This document shows positions 32,810 to 45,076 of a stretch of 64,000 nt of DNA, one piece after another. The DNA comes from Henckelia pumila. Lineage: Eukaryota; Streptophyta; Magnoliopsida; Lamiales; Gesneriaceae. The DNA is taken from positions 184,035,449 to 184,099,448 of the forward strand of contig NC_133122.1 of NCBI RefSeq assembly GCF_033568475.1. The letters are read 5' to 3'. The position numbers and the translations under genes were made by a program. The notes under the pieces were generated by a model. The model was not told the origin of the DNA. It ran no database searches and was given only the letters and a program-made list of their open reading frames with translations. How positions within the stretch are numbered: the first letter of the stretch is position 1; each line of letters starts with the position of its first letter.

Positions 32810-35645
32810 TCCCATTACTAAATTCTTAAATAATATTTTTTCATAAATTTCATGCAACTAGAACATAAATACGAAAATATAAAAATCCATGCATACTCTA
32901 AAAATCCAAAATAATAAAACATGTGTGGAATATTTATTTTAACTCTCAAACATAAATATCATAAATAGAGCTATGGTCAAGGTTACTAGCTGTCTGGATG
33001 CTCATACGCCCTCGCCGCCAGACAGAACCACATTCTCTTCATTATTCTCATGCTCTCCTGCACCATTTAAATCTAGTGAGCCTAGAGGCTCAGCACGTTC
33101 TATCCTTATTTAACAACATGAAACCACACGTACACAAACACACATCATATAAAATACGTGAATATACTTATACGTGCATGATCTTAAAAATATATGCATA
33201 TGAACACGTATAAATTAACCATAAACATCATCATCATACTTTATCATAAACAGTATACGTAATATGTTTCATAAAATGACATGTCTTAATTTCTTATTTC
33301 TCAACATGTTGTATCCATGTCGGTGGCCTCATACTTAACGATTGATTATAATAAAAACCAACGTACGTGGCGGTGGGGTTTTCACCTCTGTGCTGCCACT
33401 TCACCAACACTCGATGTTGGATCCATAAGCTCATTATAACATATACATTATCAAGAGGTCACCGGGCCCAGGTATCTCAGCCTCCAACCACATCACTTTC
33501 CACATTCACTTCAACTTCCATAAAAATTTATTTTTCTTAACATGCCCTTAAAATTCACATAAAAATTCTTACTTGATGCATAAACTTAAAAATTCTCATT
33601 ATTTCTTTATTTCATGAAAATTTGCCCGTAAATATATATTTAATTTATTTTCTTAAAAATCATACTTATATATCTAATAAAAATGCATGCATGAATTAAA
33701 TATATGTTTACGGACCTTTTATTTTTTTCAAGGAATTGTTCGAACTGCTGACCACTTAAACCCAAAAATTCTTAGACTGGCCCAATAAGCATTTAGCCCA
33801 ACATGACTTAACTCATTACTCTCATGGACCCCAGGCCCATGGAAAACTAATGGGTTCACTAAAAATATTATTTAAGTCCATTTAAATTACTTAACTCAAA
33901 ATTAATGTAATAATTTATTAACTATTCCATCAGCCTAAAAATTAGACTGTTAAATTACTAAACCCGACACAACTTGGCCCAATAATTCTCATGGATCACA
34001 CGGCCCATAAAAAATTAGTGGGCTCACTTCATTAATTATTTAAGCACAAAATTAATATTAAATTAGTCTAATTAATTAATTAAGTCAAGCCCAAACCCAT
34101 TATTTATTAACTTAATCTCTTATTTAATTTAAAATAAAAATACCCGAGCCCAACTAATATAACCTGGACCTGGACCAAAATAACTCGACCCATTATATTT
34201 TAGACCCGAGCGGACTCGAAAAGCGGAGCCCGGCCTGCCAAAACACAAGACACAACCATAGCTTACCTATCCCTAAGCCCAATTCGAGGTAGCCCTGAGC
34301 GGCTTCAGAAAATCTGATCGTGCCGCCTGCTCAAGCCACCTTTGGCCGTGAAACCACCTCCCATACTTAGCCAACACCTAGATGGTTCCAACCCAAAAAA
34401 TTTGACCTAAAACCGAGCCCCGTAAAAGGAGAAAAAAATCAAAACAACAGAGCCCCTCTGCTGCTGTAAGTGCATAACGCGACCGCTAACTTCCGGCCGT
34501 TTGGCCGCCCAGCTCCGGCCACCACCGGCCGGAGAACCACCTGGAAAACCTTCCCAAGGGTCTTGGGGTATAACTCAACTAGAACCAGCCTAAAACTCGT
34601 ACCCTACAGTGCACACGATCAAATCTCCCATAAATGCTCAACCTGCGCGACATCTGCACACACTCACGTCCAGGAGCTTTTCCAGTCACTTCCATGGTCG
34701 AACCCCTATCTATACTCGACCCTAGGGACCCTATCTTAGACCCCAAACCATGGTGCAGCAGTTCGAACCATCCTATATCAGAAATCATGCCCAAAACAGG
34801 ACCATATGCATAAAAAAACATGAGAACATGCATGAACCATGAAGAATGTCATTCAAAACTGAAAACACATGCATTATCAGATCATTCATGCTTTAAAATA
34901 GTGTATATGACTTAAATGGTGGTCAAAAATGGATTCGAGACGTGCCTTTACGTTATTTACGCTCGAATTTACTTTATCGTCGCGTAGATCGTGGTCCAAG
35001 ATGAACGGGGCATCGAATCTTCAATATTTCTTCAAAGTTCACGTGAAAAGTGTGTGAGAGTGTGAGGGAGGCGGCTGAAAATCTGATTTGAGGGCTAGGT
35101 TGACGTGAAGATGGGTGGAGAAGAATGAAAGGCAAATTAATTTATTTGTTTGTATAGTGTATTGGACTAGGCTTTAAAATTAATTAAATCAAGTTTAAAA
35201 CTTTTAAGCCCAATAAATATTCAAATTTAAAACTCTAAATTTTCGTAATATATAATTATTGGCTTTTAAAAGTATCTTAAAAGCCCATAAAATGGCCTAT
35301 TTTAGTGAAAACTGGGTTTAAAACTTCCATTTTCTGAAAATAAAATCTTAAAATAAAAATTTATGGCTCTTAAAAACCCCTCGTAAAAATTTGGGATAAA
35401 AAAATATCTATCTCATTCGTCCACGGTCCCGTCTACGCAATCGCAAAATAACTTTTATCAAATAAATTCATAAATTACATAATAACGGGTTAAATGTTAT
35501 ACTAAATTTAAAACATGCAAATAAATCACATATTACACATGATAGCACATAAAAATCATTTAACCCCTTATTCTTAATTTTTTAAAATTCATTAAATCCC
35601 CTAGTTATGCATGCGGGTTTACGTAGCAAATTTTCGGGCGTTACA
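32810..35645 (-). repeat. 3' LTR (truncated) of a long-LTR gypsy element
   Basis: The minus strand starts TGTAACGCCCGAAAATTTGC at 35645. It aligns along its length with 36190-39121 but stops matching at about 32810, so its distal ~600 bp and its target duplication are lost. The open frames inside (for example 34470-34739) are mirrored in the other LTR and are not genes. Confidence 0.85.
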
Positions 35646-36189
35646 ATTCTCCTTTTCTTAAACGGAATTTCGTCCTCGAAATTTTATTTAACTTAGTCTT
35701 TTAATAACACATGACTAAACTATTTCAAAAATAATTTTCAAACTTAATTAATCCCAAAAACATAACTTAATTTGCATATCTAAAATTCAACTTAAATATC
35801 AGAAATCCTAACTTGTCAAACTTAAATCTAAAAAAAATTATAACTTAATCTATAAATTTAAATGTCAAACTTACATCTCATAATTTCTCAAACTTACTTG
35901 TCTAAACATATATCATTCTAGTCATCCTCGTGTGCAACACGTTTAAGAAGCATATTGTAATTTCCATAAATTATCCACGTAACCGCATTCCATAACTAAG
36001 TTTTTTTTTTTTTTAACTTTAAGACTGTCATAACATAAAATTCTTATTTTAAATCATTAAAACAAAAATCATGTGTCCCATGCATAAAACATAATTTAAA
36101 ACATTTAAAACTTACAAATTGGCAGTGCGGCTTCTGAGCTCCATGTAGCAGGATAGTCACCCTCCAAGGACCATGGCTCTGATACCAAA
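35646..36189 (-). mobile_element. Minimal 544-bp interior of the long-LTR element
   Basis: Only the ends of the interior survive. Next to the 5' LTR is a PBS, TTTGGTATCAGAGCCATGG on the minus strand (36171-36189), complementary to initiator Met tRNA. Next to the 3' LTR is the purine-rich AAGAAAAGGAGAAT (about 35646-35659), preceded by what looks like the last codons of a chromovirus polyprotein. There is no gag or pol, so the coding region was deleted. Confidence 0.8.
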
Positions 36190-39121
36190 TGAAACGACCT
36201 AAAAACTACTAATGAATTTTTTTTTTAAAAAAATAAACTTTATACTTTAATTTATTTCTTTACTATAAAATAATATTAATACATATATTCATGCCCATAC
36301 ATATATATATATCATGCATAAAAATCCCATTACTAAATTCTTAAATAATATTTCTTTCATAAATTCCATGCAACTTGAACATAAATACGTAAATATAAAA
36401 CTCCATGCATACTCTAAAAATCCAAAATAATAAAACATGTGCGGAATATTTATTTTAACTCTCAAACATAAATATCATAAATAGAGCTATGGTCAAGGGT
36501 ACTAGCTGCATGGATGCTCATATGTCATCGCCGCCAGTCGGAACCACATTCTCTTCATTATTCTCATGCTCTCCTGCACCATTTAAATCTAGTGAGCCTA
36601 GAGGCTCAGCACGTTCTATCCTTATGTAACAAATGAAATCACACGCAAGCACACATCATATAAAATACGTGAATATACTTATACGTGCATGATCTTAAAA
36701 ATATATGCATATGAATTAACCATAAACATCATCATCATACTTTATCATAAACATTATACGTAATATGTTTCATAAAATGACATGTCTTAATTTCTTAGTT
36801 CTCAACAGGTTGTATCCATGTCGGTGACCTCATACTTAACGATTGATCAATCATAAAAACCAACGTACGTGGCGGTGGGGTAATTTCCACCTCTGTGCTG
36901 TCACTTCACCAACACTCGATGTTGCATCTATAAGCTCATTATAACATATACATTAACAAGAAGGTCACCGGACCCAGGTATCCCGGCCTCCAACCACATC
37001 ACTTTCCACCTTCACTTCAACTTCCATAAAAATTTATTTTTCTTAACATGTCCTTAAACTTCACATAAAAATTCTTACATGATGCATAAACTTAAAAATT
37101 TTCAATATTTAATTTATTTTCTTAAAAATCATACTTATATATCTAATAAAAATGCATGCATGAATTAAATATATGTTTACGGACCTTTTATTTTTTTCAA
37201 GGAATTGTTCGAGCTGCTGACCACCCCAAAAATTCTTAGACTGGCCCAATAAGCATTTAGCCCAACATGACTTGACTCATTACTCTCATGGACCCCAGGC
37301 CCATGAAAAGCTAATGGGTTCACTAAAAACATTATTTAAGTCCATTTAAATTACTTAACTCAAAATTAATGTAATAATTTATTAACTAGTCCATCAGCCT
37401 AAAAATTAGACCGTTAAATTCCTAAACCCGACACAACTTGGCCCAATAATTCTCATGGATCAGACGGCCCATGACAAATTAGTGGGTTCACTTCATTAAT
37501 TATTTAAGCCCAAAATTAATATTAAATTAGTCTAATTAATTAATTAAGTCAAGCCCAAACCCATTAATTATTAACTTAATCTCTTATTTAATTTAAAATA
37601 AAAATATCCGAGCCCAACTAATATAACTCGGACCCGGACCAAACTAACTCGACCCATTAAATTTTAGACCCGACCGAACTTGAAAAGCGGAGCCCGGCCT
37701 GCCAAAACACAAGACACAACCCTAGCTTACCTCTCCCTAAGCCCAACTCAAGCCAGCCCTAAGCGGCTTCAGAACATCTAATCGTGTCGCCTTCTCAGGC
37801 CACCTTTGGCTGTGAAACCACCTCCCATACTTATCCAACACCCAGACAGTTCCAATCCAACAAATTTGACCTAAAACGAAGCCCTGTAGAAGGAGAACGA
37901 ACCAAAACAACAGAGCCTCTCTGCTGCTATACGTGCATAACGCGACCACAGACTTCCGGCCGTTTGACCGCCCAGATCCGGCCACCACTGGCTGGAGAAC
38001 CACCTGGAAAACCTTCCCAAGGGTCTTGGGGTTATAACTCAACTATAACCAGCCTAAAACTCGTACCCTACAGTGCACACGATCAAATCTACAAGAACTG
38101 CTCAACCTGCGCGACTTCTGCACACACTCACGTCCAGGAGCTTTTCCAGTCACTTCCATGGTTGAACCCCCATCTAAACTCGACCCTAGGGACCCTATCT
38201 CAGACCCCAAACCATGGTGCAGCAGTTCAAACCATACTATATCAGAAATCATGCCCAAAACAGGACCATATGCATAAAAAACGTGAGAACATGCATGAAC
38301 CATGAAGAATGTCATTCAAAACTGAAAACACATGCATTATCAGATCATTCATGCTTAAAAACAGTGTATATGACTTAAATGGTGGTCAAGAATGGATTCG
38401 AGACGTGTCTTTGCGTTATTTACGCTCGAATTTACGTTATCGTCGCGTAGATCGTGGTCCAAGACGAACGGGGCATCGAATCTTCAATATTTCTTAAAAT
38501 TTCACATGAAAAGTGTGTGAGTGTGAGGGAGGCGGCTGCAAATCTGATTTGAGGGCTAGATTGACGTAAAGATGAGTGGAGAAGAATGAAAGTCAAATTA
38601 ACTTATTTATTTGTATAGTGTATTGGATTAGGCTTTAAAATTAATTAAATCAAGTTTAAAACTTTTAAGCCCACTAAATATTAAGATTTAAAACTCTAAT
38701 TTTCGTAATATATAATTATTGGCTTTTAAAAGTATCTTAAAAGCCCATAAAATGGCCTATTTTAGTGAAAACTGAGTTTCTATACATATATATTTTTTAA
38801 AACTTCTATTTTCTATAAAATATTAAAATAATAATTTATGGCTCTAAAAAACCCCTCGTAAAAATTTGGGATAAAAAAAATATCTATCTCGTTCATCCAC
38901 GGTCCCGCCTACGCGATCGCAAAATAACTTTTATCAAATAAATTCATAAATTACATAATAACGGGTTAAATGTTATACTAAATTTAAAACATGCAAATAA
39001 ATCACATATTACACAAGATAGCACATAAAAATCATTTAACCCCTTATTCTTAATTTTTTAAAATTCATTAAATCCCCTAGTTATTCATGCAGGTTTACGT
39101 AGCAAATTTTCGAGCGTTACA
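36190..39121 (-). repeat. 5' LTR of the long-LTR gypsy element
   Basis: 2932 bp. The minus strand starts TGTAACGCTCGAAAATTTGC at 39121 and ends AGGTCGTTTCA at 36190, directly before the PBS. It carries GC-rich phrases (CTTCCGGCCGTTTGACCGCC near 37963). A diverged relative in plus orientation is the solo LTR at 53904-56465. Confidence 0.9.
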
Positions 39122-39640
39122 TATATTCTCATTGAAAAATGACTAAAATTGAAAAAAATCAAAAGATACAGAACTAAAAAAAAAACTTAAAAACATAAAA
39201 AATCAAAATCACAAAATGACAAAATTATTACAAGACTAAAATACAGTTTTCATCCATTTTGATATAAGCATAGCCGCAATAGAGGTTCACACATATTAAA
39301 AATGGTTTATCGTATATTAAGATAGTTTTAATGGTAGCAACATCATTCATCAATTTTATTTTATTTTTTTGGGGAATTTAATTTGCACTTATTAGTTGGG
39401 AAATTTTGGCATATTGAGCTTAATTAATTTTTGCAGAATCCAACTTAATTTGTAAACTATATATATTTTTTACATTTTGGAAATTTATATGCCACTAATT
39501 GCACATAGAGCGCTATAAATGTCAAGGCGATAATTATCATATATCACAAAAACTATCGTGCGATCATCTATCTAATATGTTAATCTTATGAAACAGATTG
39601 TTAAGATGATGAATTTGAACCTAGCTAACTACAACCCCAA
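39122..39640. other. AT-rich intergenic DNA
   Basis: No gene. It ends with a 13-bp direct repeat (39577-39589 and 39641-39653), the second copy lying on the truncation point of the element that follows. Confidence 0.5.
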
Positions 39641-39650
39641 ATGTTAATCT

Positions 39651-40655
39651 TATCACCAGTTACGAGTGCGAGATAAGGATATCTCAAAGACAGCTTTCAG
39701 AACGAGGTATGGTCACTATGAATTCATTGTTATGTCATTTGGACTGACCAATGCTCCGACAGTTTTTATGGGATTGATGAATAGAATATTTCAGAGATAT
39801 CTTGACGACTTTGTTATTATTTTCATTGACGATATTCTGATTTATTCGAAGAATATGTGTGATCATGTTGAACATCTAAGAATTGTATTAAAGACCTTGA
39901 GAACAGAAAAATTGTATGCCAAGATATCCAAATGTGAATTTTGGTTGCAGAAATTTGTGTTTCTTGGGCATATCATTTCAGGTGATGGTATTTCAGTCGA
40001 TCCAAGCAAGGTTGAGGCAGTTATCAGTTGGCCAAGACCTACTTCAGTTCCGGAAATACGTAGTTTTATGGGCTTAGCGGGTTACTATCGAAGATTTATC
40101 AAGGATTTTTCTAGTATTGCGAAGCCTATTACTCAGTTGACAGAGAATAATGCACAATATATTTGGACTGAAGCTTGTGAAGCTAGTTTCCTTGAGCTGA
40201 AGAAGAGGTTGACAAGTGCACCAGTCTTGGCGATTCCTTTAGGTACTGGTGATTTCACTGTTTATTGTGATGTTTTTCACAGGGGACTAGGATGTGTTCT
40301 TATGCAGTGAGGACATGTTATTGCTTATGCCTCGAGACAGTTGAAGCCACATGAAACTAGATACCCAATTCATGATCTTGAATTGGCAGCCATTGTATTT
40401 GCATTGAAGATTTGGCGACACCATCTTTACGGTGAGAAGTTTGAAATTTATTCTGACCATAAAAGCTTGAAATATCTGTTTTCGCAGTCTGAACTGAACA
40501 TGAGGCAAAGAAGATGGCTTGAGTTGTTGAAAGATTTTGATTGCGAGATCAAATACTATTCAGAGAAATCCAATGCAGCGGCAAATGCATTGAGTCAAAA
40601 GATATGTTCCCTATCTTTATCTACTATCGGTATTTCTCATTTGATAGATGATTGA
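39651..40655 (+). pseudogene. Ty3/gypsy reverse transcriptase and RNase H, 5'-truncated
   Basis: Opens inside the reverse-transcriptase domain ([19 protein letters not shown]), so gag, protease and the RT N-terminus are missing. It has [18 protein letters not shown], the catalytic [12 protein letters not shown] (Y/F-x-D-D type), [36 protein letters not shown], then RNase [39 protein letters not shown] and [12 protein letters not shown]. In-frame TGA stops fall at 40308 and 40653. The reading frame itself is unbroken. It belongs to the chromovirus branch. Confidence 0.9.
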
Positions 40656-42155
40656 TGTACTGCTGGATTAGTATTTGAAACAGATGTGAAGCCTATTCGT
40701 ATTTGTGCTATCAGTGCTGAACCGGAGTTGTTGATCAGAATCAGAGAAGCACATAAAGATGATCAGAGTATTCAGAAGTCGATTGAGATGGTCAGATCAG
40801 GGCTTCAATCTGAATATCAGGTTAGGGCTGATGATGTTTTATATGTGAATAACAGAATTGTGGTTCCAGATGTTTCAGATTTGAGACAACAGATATTGAA
40901 AGAAGCTCATTGCAGTAGATTCATTGTTCATCCTGGTGGCAGAAAAATGTACAACGATTTGAAAAATCAGTACTGGTGGAAATATATGAAGTATGATGTC
41001 ACTGAATATGTATCTCGTTATCTGAATTGTCAACAAGTGAAGGCCTAAAAGAAGAAACCAGGTGGTTTATTGCATAGCTTATCTGTTCCTGAATGGAAGT
41101 GGGATCACATTTCCATGGATTTCTTTACGAAGCTACCACGTTCATCCAGAGGTTACGATGCTATTTGGGTGATTATTGATAGATTGACGAAGTCTGCGTG
41201 CTTTATTCCATATAAGATGACATACAGACATGATCAGATGGCAGAGATCTATGTTAGAGAAGTGGTTAGATTGCATGGAGTGCCAAAGTCTATCGTATCT
41301 TATCGAGATCCTCGATTCACATCTCACTTTTGGCACATTCTGCAACAAGCTCTAGGTACACGTTTTCACTTGAATACTGCATATCATCCTCAAACTAACG
41401 GACAGTCAGAACGAACTATTTAGACACTTGAGTATATGCTTAAAGCTGTGGTGTTATATTTTAACACTACTTAACAAGATTCTCTACCACTCGTGGAATT
41501 CTCTTATAATAACTGCTATCAGACGAGTATTGAGATGGCTCAATTTGAAGCGTTATATGGGAAGAAGTGTAGATATCCTCTGTTTTGGGATGATGTTTCA
41601 GAGACACCTGAACTTGGGTCAGATATGATTCGAGAGATGGTTGAGAAAGTGAAGCTTATTCAGCAGAAAATGAAAACAGCTCAGCATAGATAGTCCACAT
41701 ATGAGAACGTCAGACGTAGACCGTTATGTTTTGATCAGGGGGACAGAGTATTCTTGAAGATTTCAACGTTCAGAGGCACATTCAGATTTGGCAAGCCAAG
41801 AAAGCTATCTCCACGATTCATAGGTTCTTATGAGATTCTCGAGAAGATAGGCGATCTTGCCTATAGACTGGCATTACCTCCATCTTTATCTGGAATACAT
41901 GATATTTTTATGTATCTATGCTGCGGAAGTATCAGCCTGATATTTCTCATGTTCTTCAACCTGATGAAGTTGAACTTGACGAGACATTGAGTTACTTTGA
42001 GAAGATGATGCAGATTCTTGATCAGAAAGAAAATCAACTCCGAAACAAAGACTATTCAATTGGTCAAGGTTCAGTGGAGACGACATGGCATTGAAGAAGC
42101 TACTTAGAAGACTGAATCAGACATGAGACAGAAATTTACAGAGTTATTTCACTGA
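40656..42155 (+). pseudogene. Ty3/gypsy integrase and C-terminal domain
   Basis: Continues in the same frame as the RT part. It has the H2C2 zinc-binding region (EAHCSRFIVHPGGRKMYNDL ... YLNCQQVKA; the usual second block is C-x2-C and the first Cys is not conserved), then the integrase core: [68 protein letters not shown]. The C-terminal part has KISTFRGTFRFGKPRKLSPR and YRLALPPSLSGIHDIF. Premature stops lie at 41046, 41421, 41472 and 41691. The first frameshift is near 41905, a second near 42045; a chromodomain-like tail (VQWRRHGIEEAT) ends near 42155. Confidence 0.88.
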
Positions 42156-42239
42156 CGTGAGTCTTATTCGGTATTTTATTATTCCCTTATCTTATGTGTG
42201 TACAGATTGCATGCGATTTCGAGGGCAAAATCATGTCTT

Positions 42240-42252
42240 AGTGGAGGAGAAT
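42240..42252 (+). other. Polypurine tract
   Basis: AGTGGAGGAGAAT directly before the 3' LTR start; it would prime plus-strand DNA synthesis. Confidence 0.7.
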
Positions 42253-44178
42253 TGTAAGGCCCGGGATTATTTGATTTAATCCGAGATTATTTAATTTTAA
42301 TCCGAAAATATTTAATTTAAGAATTTTTGAAGTTTAGATTTAAATTCTAATATTCTTAAATTATTTAGGATTGAAATTTAATTAAAAAGAAGTTTTGAGG
42401 GCTGATTAGCAAATAGTAAAGAATTGAGGGGCCAAAATGCAAATAGTGGATTTAGTGGAGGACACTTGGCATGTGAATGTATATTAACGTGTATCTACAT
42501 GAATTGCATCAGATTTTATCAGCAAAAGTCGAGACTCCCTTCATATTTTATATTTCAACTTCAAAATTCACTTTCCAAATAAGATTCAAGAAGATCCGGT
42601 TGTCCGATTTTTAATCCGAGCATAGTTCTAGAATCCTATATTTAAGAGGTTTGATTTGATGTAAGTATTGATAAGATTCAGTAAGTTTCTAAATCATGTA
42701 TATTGAAGAAATCATAAGTTGAGCATGGTTATGAATTCTTAAGCTTCTATGTATCGCATATTCGAAGTCGGATCGAAGAACGGTTATCGTTAGTATTTGA
42801 TATGAATTGTCAAGCTTGGGTGGTTCGAGATTATGATTTCTAATCTTGTTGGTTGTGATATATATATGCTGAAATGAGTTGGTTTTGAGTATATTAGATT
42901 GGTATATTGGATTTGATATCGTTTCTGTTACCGATTTTGTATCGTTACGCCGCCGGTTTACGATTTGAAACCATTTTGATATCTTGTGATTGAGCTGAAT
43001 CTGATATGACTTCATTTCTGATAAATATAGCTAAGGAACACTCCAATTTCATCTTTGATAAGAGATTGACGAGCTCGAGAATCCAGCCCTTTGAACCTAG
43101 AAAGATTGGATCAAGATTTGAAGCCTTCAAGAATCGAGAAATAAGAAGGTATAAGACGACATCGATTGAAAGGGATATAATACTCGAGATTGTTGATTTC
43201 TTGAGTATTCCCGAAGAAATCACATACTTGCTATTTTATGTTTGTGTTTTAGAACTTGAATTGTTGATCCATCACAAATAGTGGATCTTTAAATTATAAC
43301 TGAAGTTATATTGGTATCGTATCGATTATGAACTATCGAAAATGGATCCATCCAAGGTTCAGATATGAATCTTGAGGCCTTGAGCGAATTTAAATCTCTA
43401 TCCAAGAACATATACGAGTCTTGAGGCCTGGAGCGGCTTTAAATCTCAATACCGAGTTTTTATTAAATCTTGAGGCCTGGAGCGTCTTTAAATCTCAACG
43501 AACGAAGTCCGTTTACGAATTATGCAACTTATTCTTTATATCTTGAAGTTGATATATATTGATATGGAATGTATATGTCTTTTATACTGAGAATTATGTT
43601 CTCACCAGATGTTTCCAACTGTTGTCTTGTTTTGTAAGTGTGCATGACAACAGATGGGGCAGGAGCTAGTCAGAGACGACATTGATAGCTCGAGAGAGAG
43701 ACTTAGAATATGGTGGCTTCGGGTTTTAGATGTAGAGTTTGCTGTCATAAACTTGTAATGAACTTAGTTGGTATTGGAACTCAAGATCCCAACTTGTTCT
43801 TGTAGTAACTTTGAGTATTTCACTTGTTGTAGCTACTTTTGATGAACGATATCGAATAGAGATGTTGAAATGCATGTTTAGAAGGAGATTGGTTTATGTT
43901 AACTTTATTTGTATGCTTTTGGAGTTGTTGTAGTTGAAGTACATCAGAATTCATCCATCTTTGACAGCAAAAGCAGAATTTCGGAAGTTCGAACAGAGCT
44001 CAGCTCGCTCGAGCGCCACTTGGGCTCGCTTGAGCGAGCTAGGAGGGGCTGGACCCGAGCCCTGCTCGCTCGAGCGAGCCACCTAGTAAAAAAAAAATTT
44101 AAATTCATTTGAGCTTGGATTAATTATGATCAACTTTTTATTGGCCCTAAGAATTGATTAGCAACCCGATCCCCCACA
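42253..44178 (+). repeat. 3' LTR of the plus-strand chromovirus
   Basis: Starts TGTAAGGCCCGGGATTATTT and ends CAACCCGATCCCCCACA (1926 bp). It holds a three-copy tandem at 43371-43500 and three GC-rich palindromes at 44003-44079. No 5' LTR is present, so the element is truncated. Confidence 0.75.
43371..43500 (+). repeat. ~50-bp triplicate inside the LTR
   Basis: Three copies of TCTTGAGGCCTGGAGCGGCT-like sequence followed by TTTAAATCTCAA, with a period of about 50 bp. Confidence 0.85.
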
Positions 44179-44316
44179 ATATATGCTCTTTTTTAATTTT
44201 ACGATTGAGTCTCAGTATCATTCCTTAATTGTCTCGTAAAATCTGTTATATTGGGAATGAAGACAATGTCATGATTTGATTCCTTGGCATTCCTATTTGG
44301 TTGATGTCGGTGGTGG

Positions 44317-45076
44317 TAATCTCTCTTAGGGGTGGGAATCGGTCGATTTGGTTTGATTTTACTCTACTACTGTTCGGTTTTTTCTATTTCGATTTTCAAA
44401 ATCTCTGGTCCGAAACCGAACCATTTTATTACGGTTCGGTCCGTTTTTTTTGTGATACGATGCGGTTTTTTTGGTCGGTTTTATACGGTTTAAGTAATGA
44501 ATTAAATTTATTTTTCACGACTGCAAATGTTAGTTTAGAGACAAAGAAAATATGCATTGTTTAAAATAATTATGGATTTAAAACTAAAATGAAAACCAAA
44601 ATATAAAAAGGTTAATACTAAAAAAAATTTAAGAACTAATATGATATCTCACTTGATGCATTTAATACATAATAGAGAACTAATAACAATAAAACATAAA
44701 TTATTCCATTAGAATTAACAATATTAACTTCAATTTAAACAATAAAGCGACTATTAAGTTCCATAAAAACCATATTTAATTAAAATAGGCTTACATCTTA
44801 TAAGGAAGAAAGCATAGAAGTGATAATAAAGACCCATTTGTAAGACCCAATGGCCAACATCTAAAAAAATCTTATTTTAATTAAAATTCGGCCGGTTCGA
44901 TTTTTTCGAATTTTTCGAGGTATAAACCGAAAACCGAACCGAAAAATCGATTTTCATAAATTTTAAAATCGAAACTGACCGAAAAACCGAAAAAACCGAA
45001 CCAAATAAACCGAATTTTTTGGTTCGGCCGATTTTTTTGGTTTTAACCAAATTATGTCTACCCATAATCTCTCTTA
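44317..45076. mobile_element. Inverted-repeat element with 12-bp target duplication
   Basis: The element is 44329-45064 (736 bp), flanked by TAATCTCTCTTA on both sides (44317-44328 and 45065-45076). The ends carry GGTTCGGTTTT-type repeats in opposite orientation: left GGGGTGGGAATCGGTCGATT, right ending TTATGTCTACCC. The centre is AT-rich and non-coding. The ends resemble hAT-derived MITEs, but a hAT duplication would be 8 bp, so the class is uncertain. Confidence 0.7.

Noticed and set aside
34470..34833. Plus and minus open frames near 34.5 kb, repeated at 37.8-38.3 kb
   Set aside because: They lie inside paired LTRs in antisense and sense; GC-rich leader sequence gives long open frames by chance.
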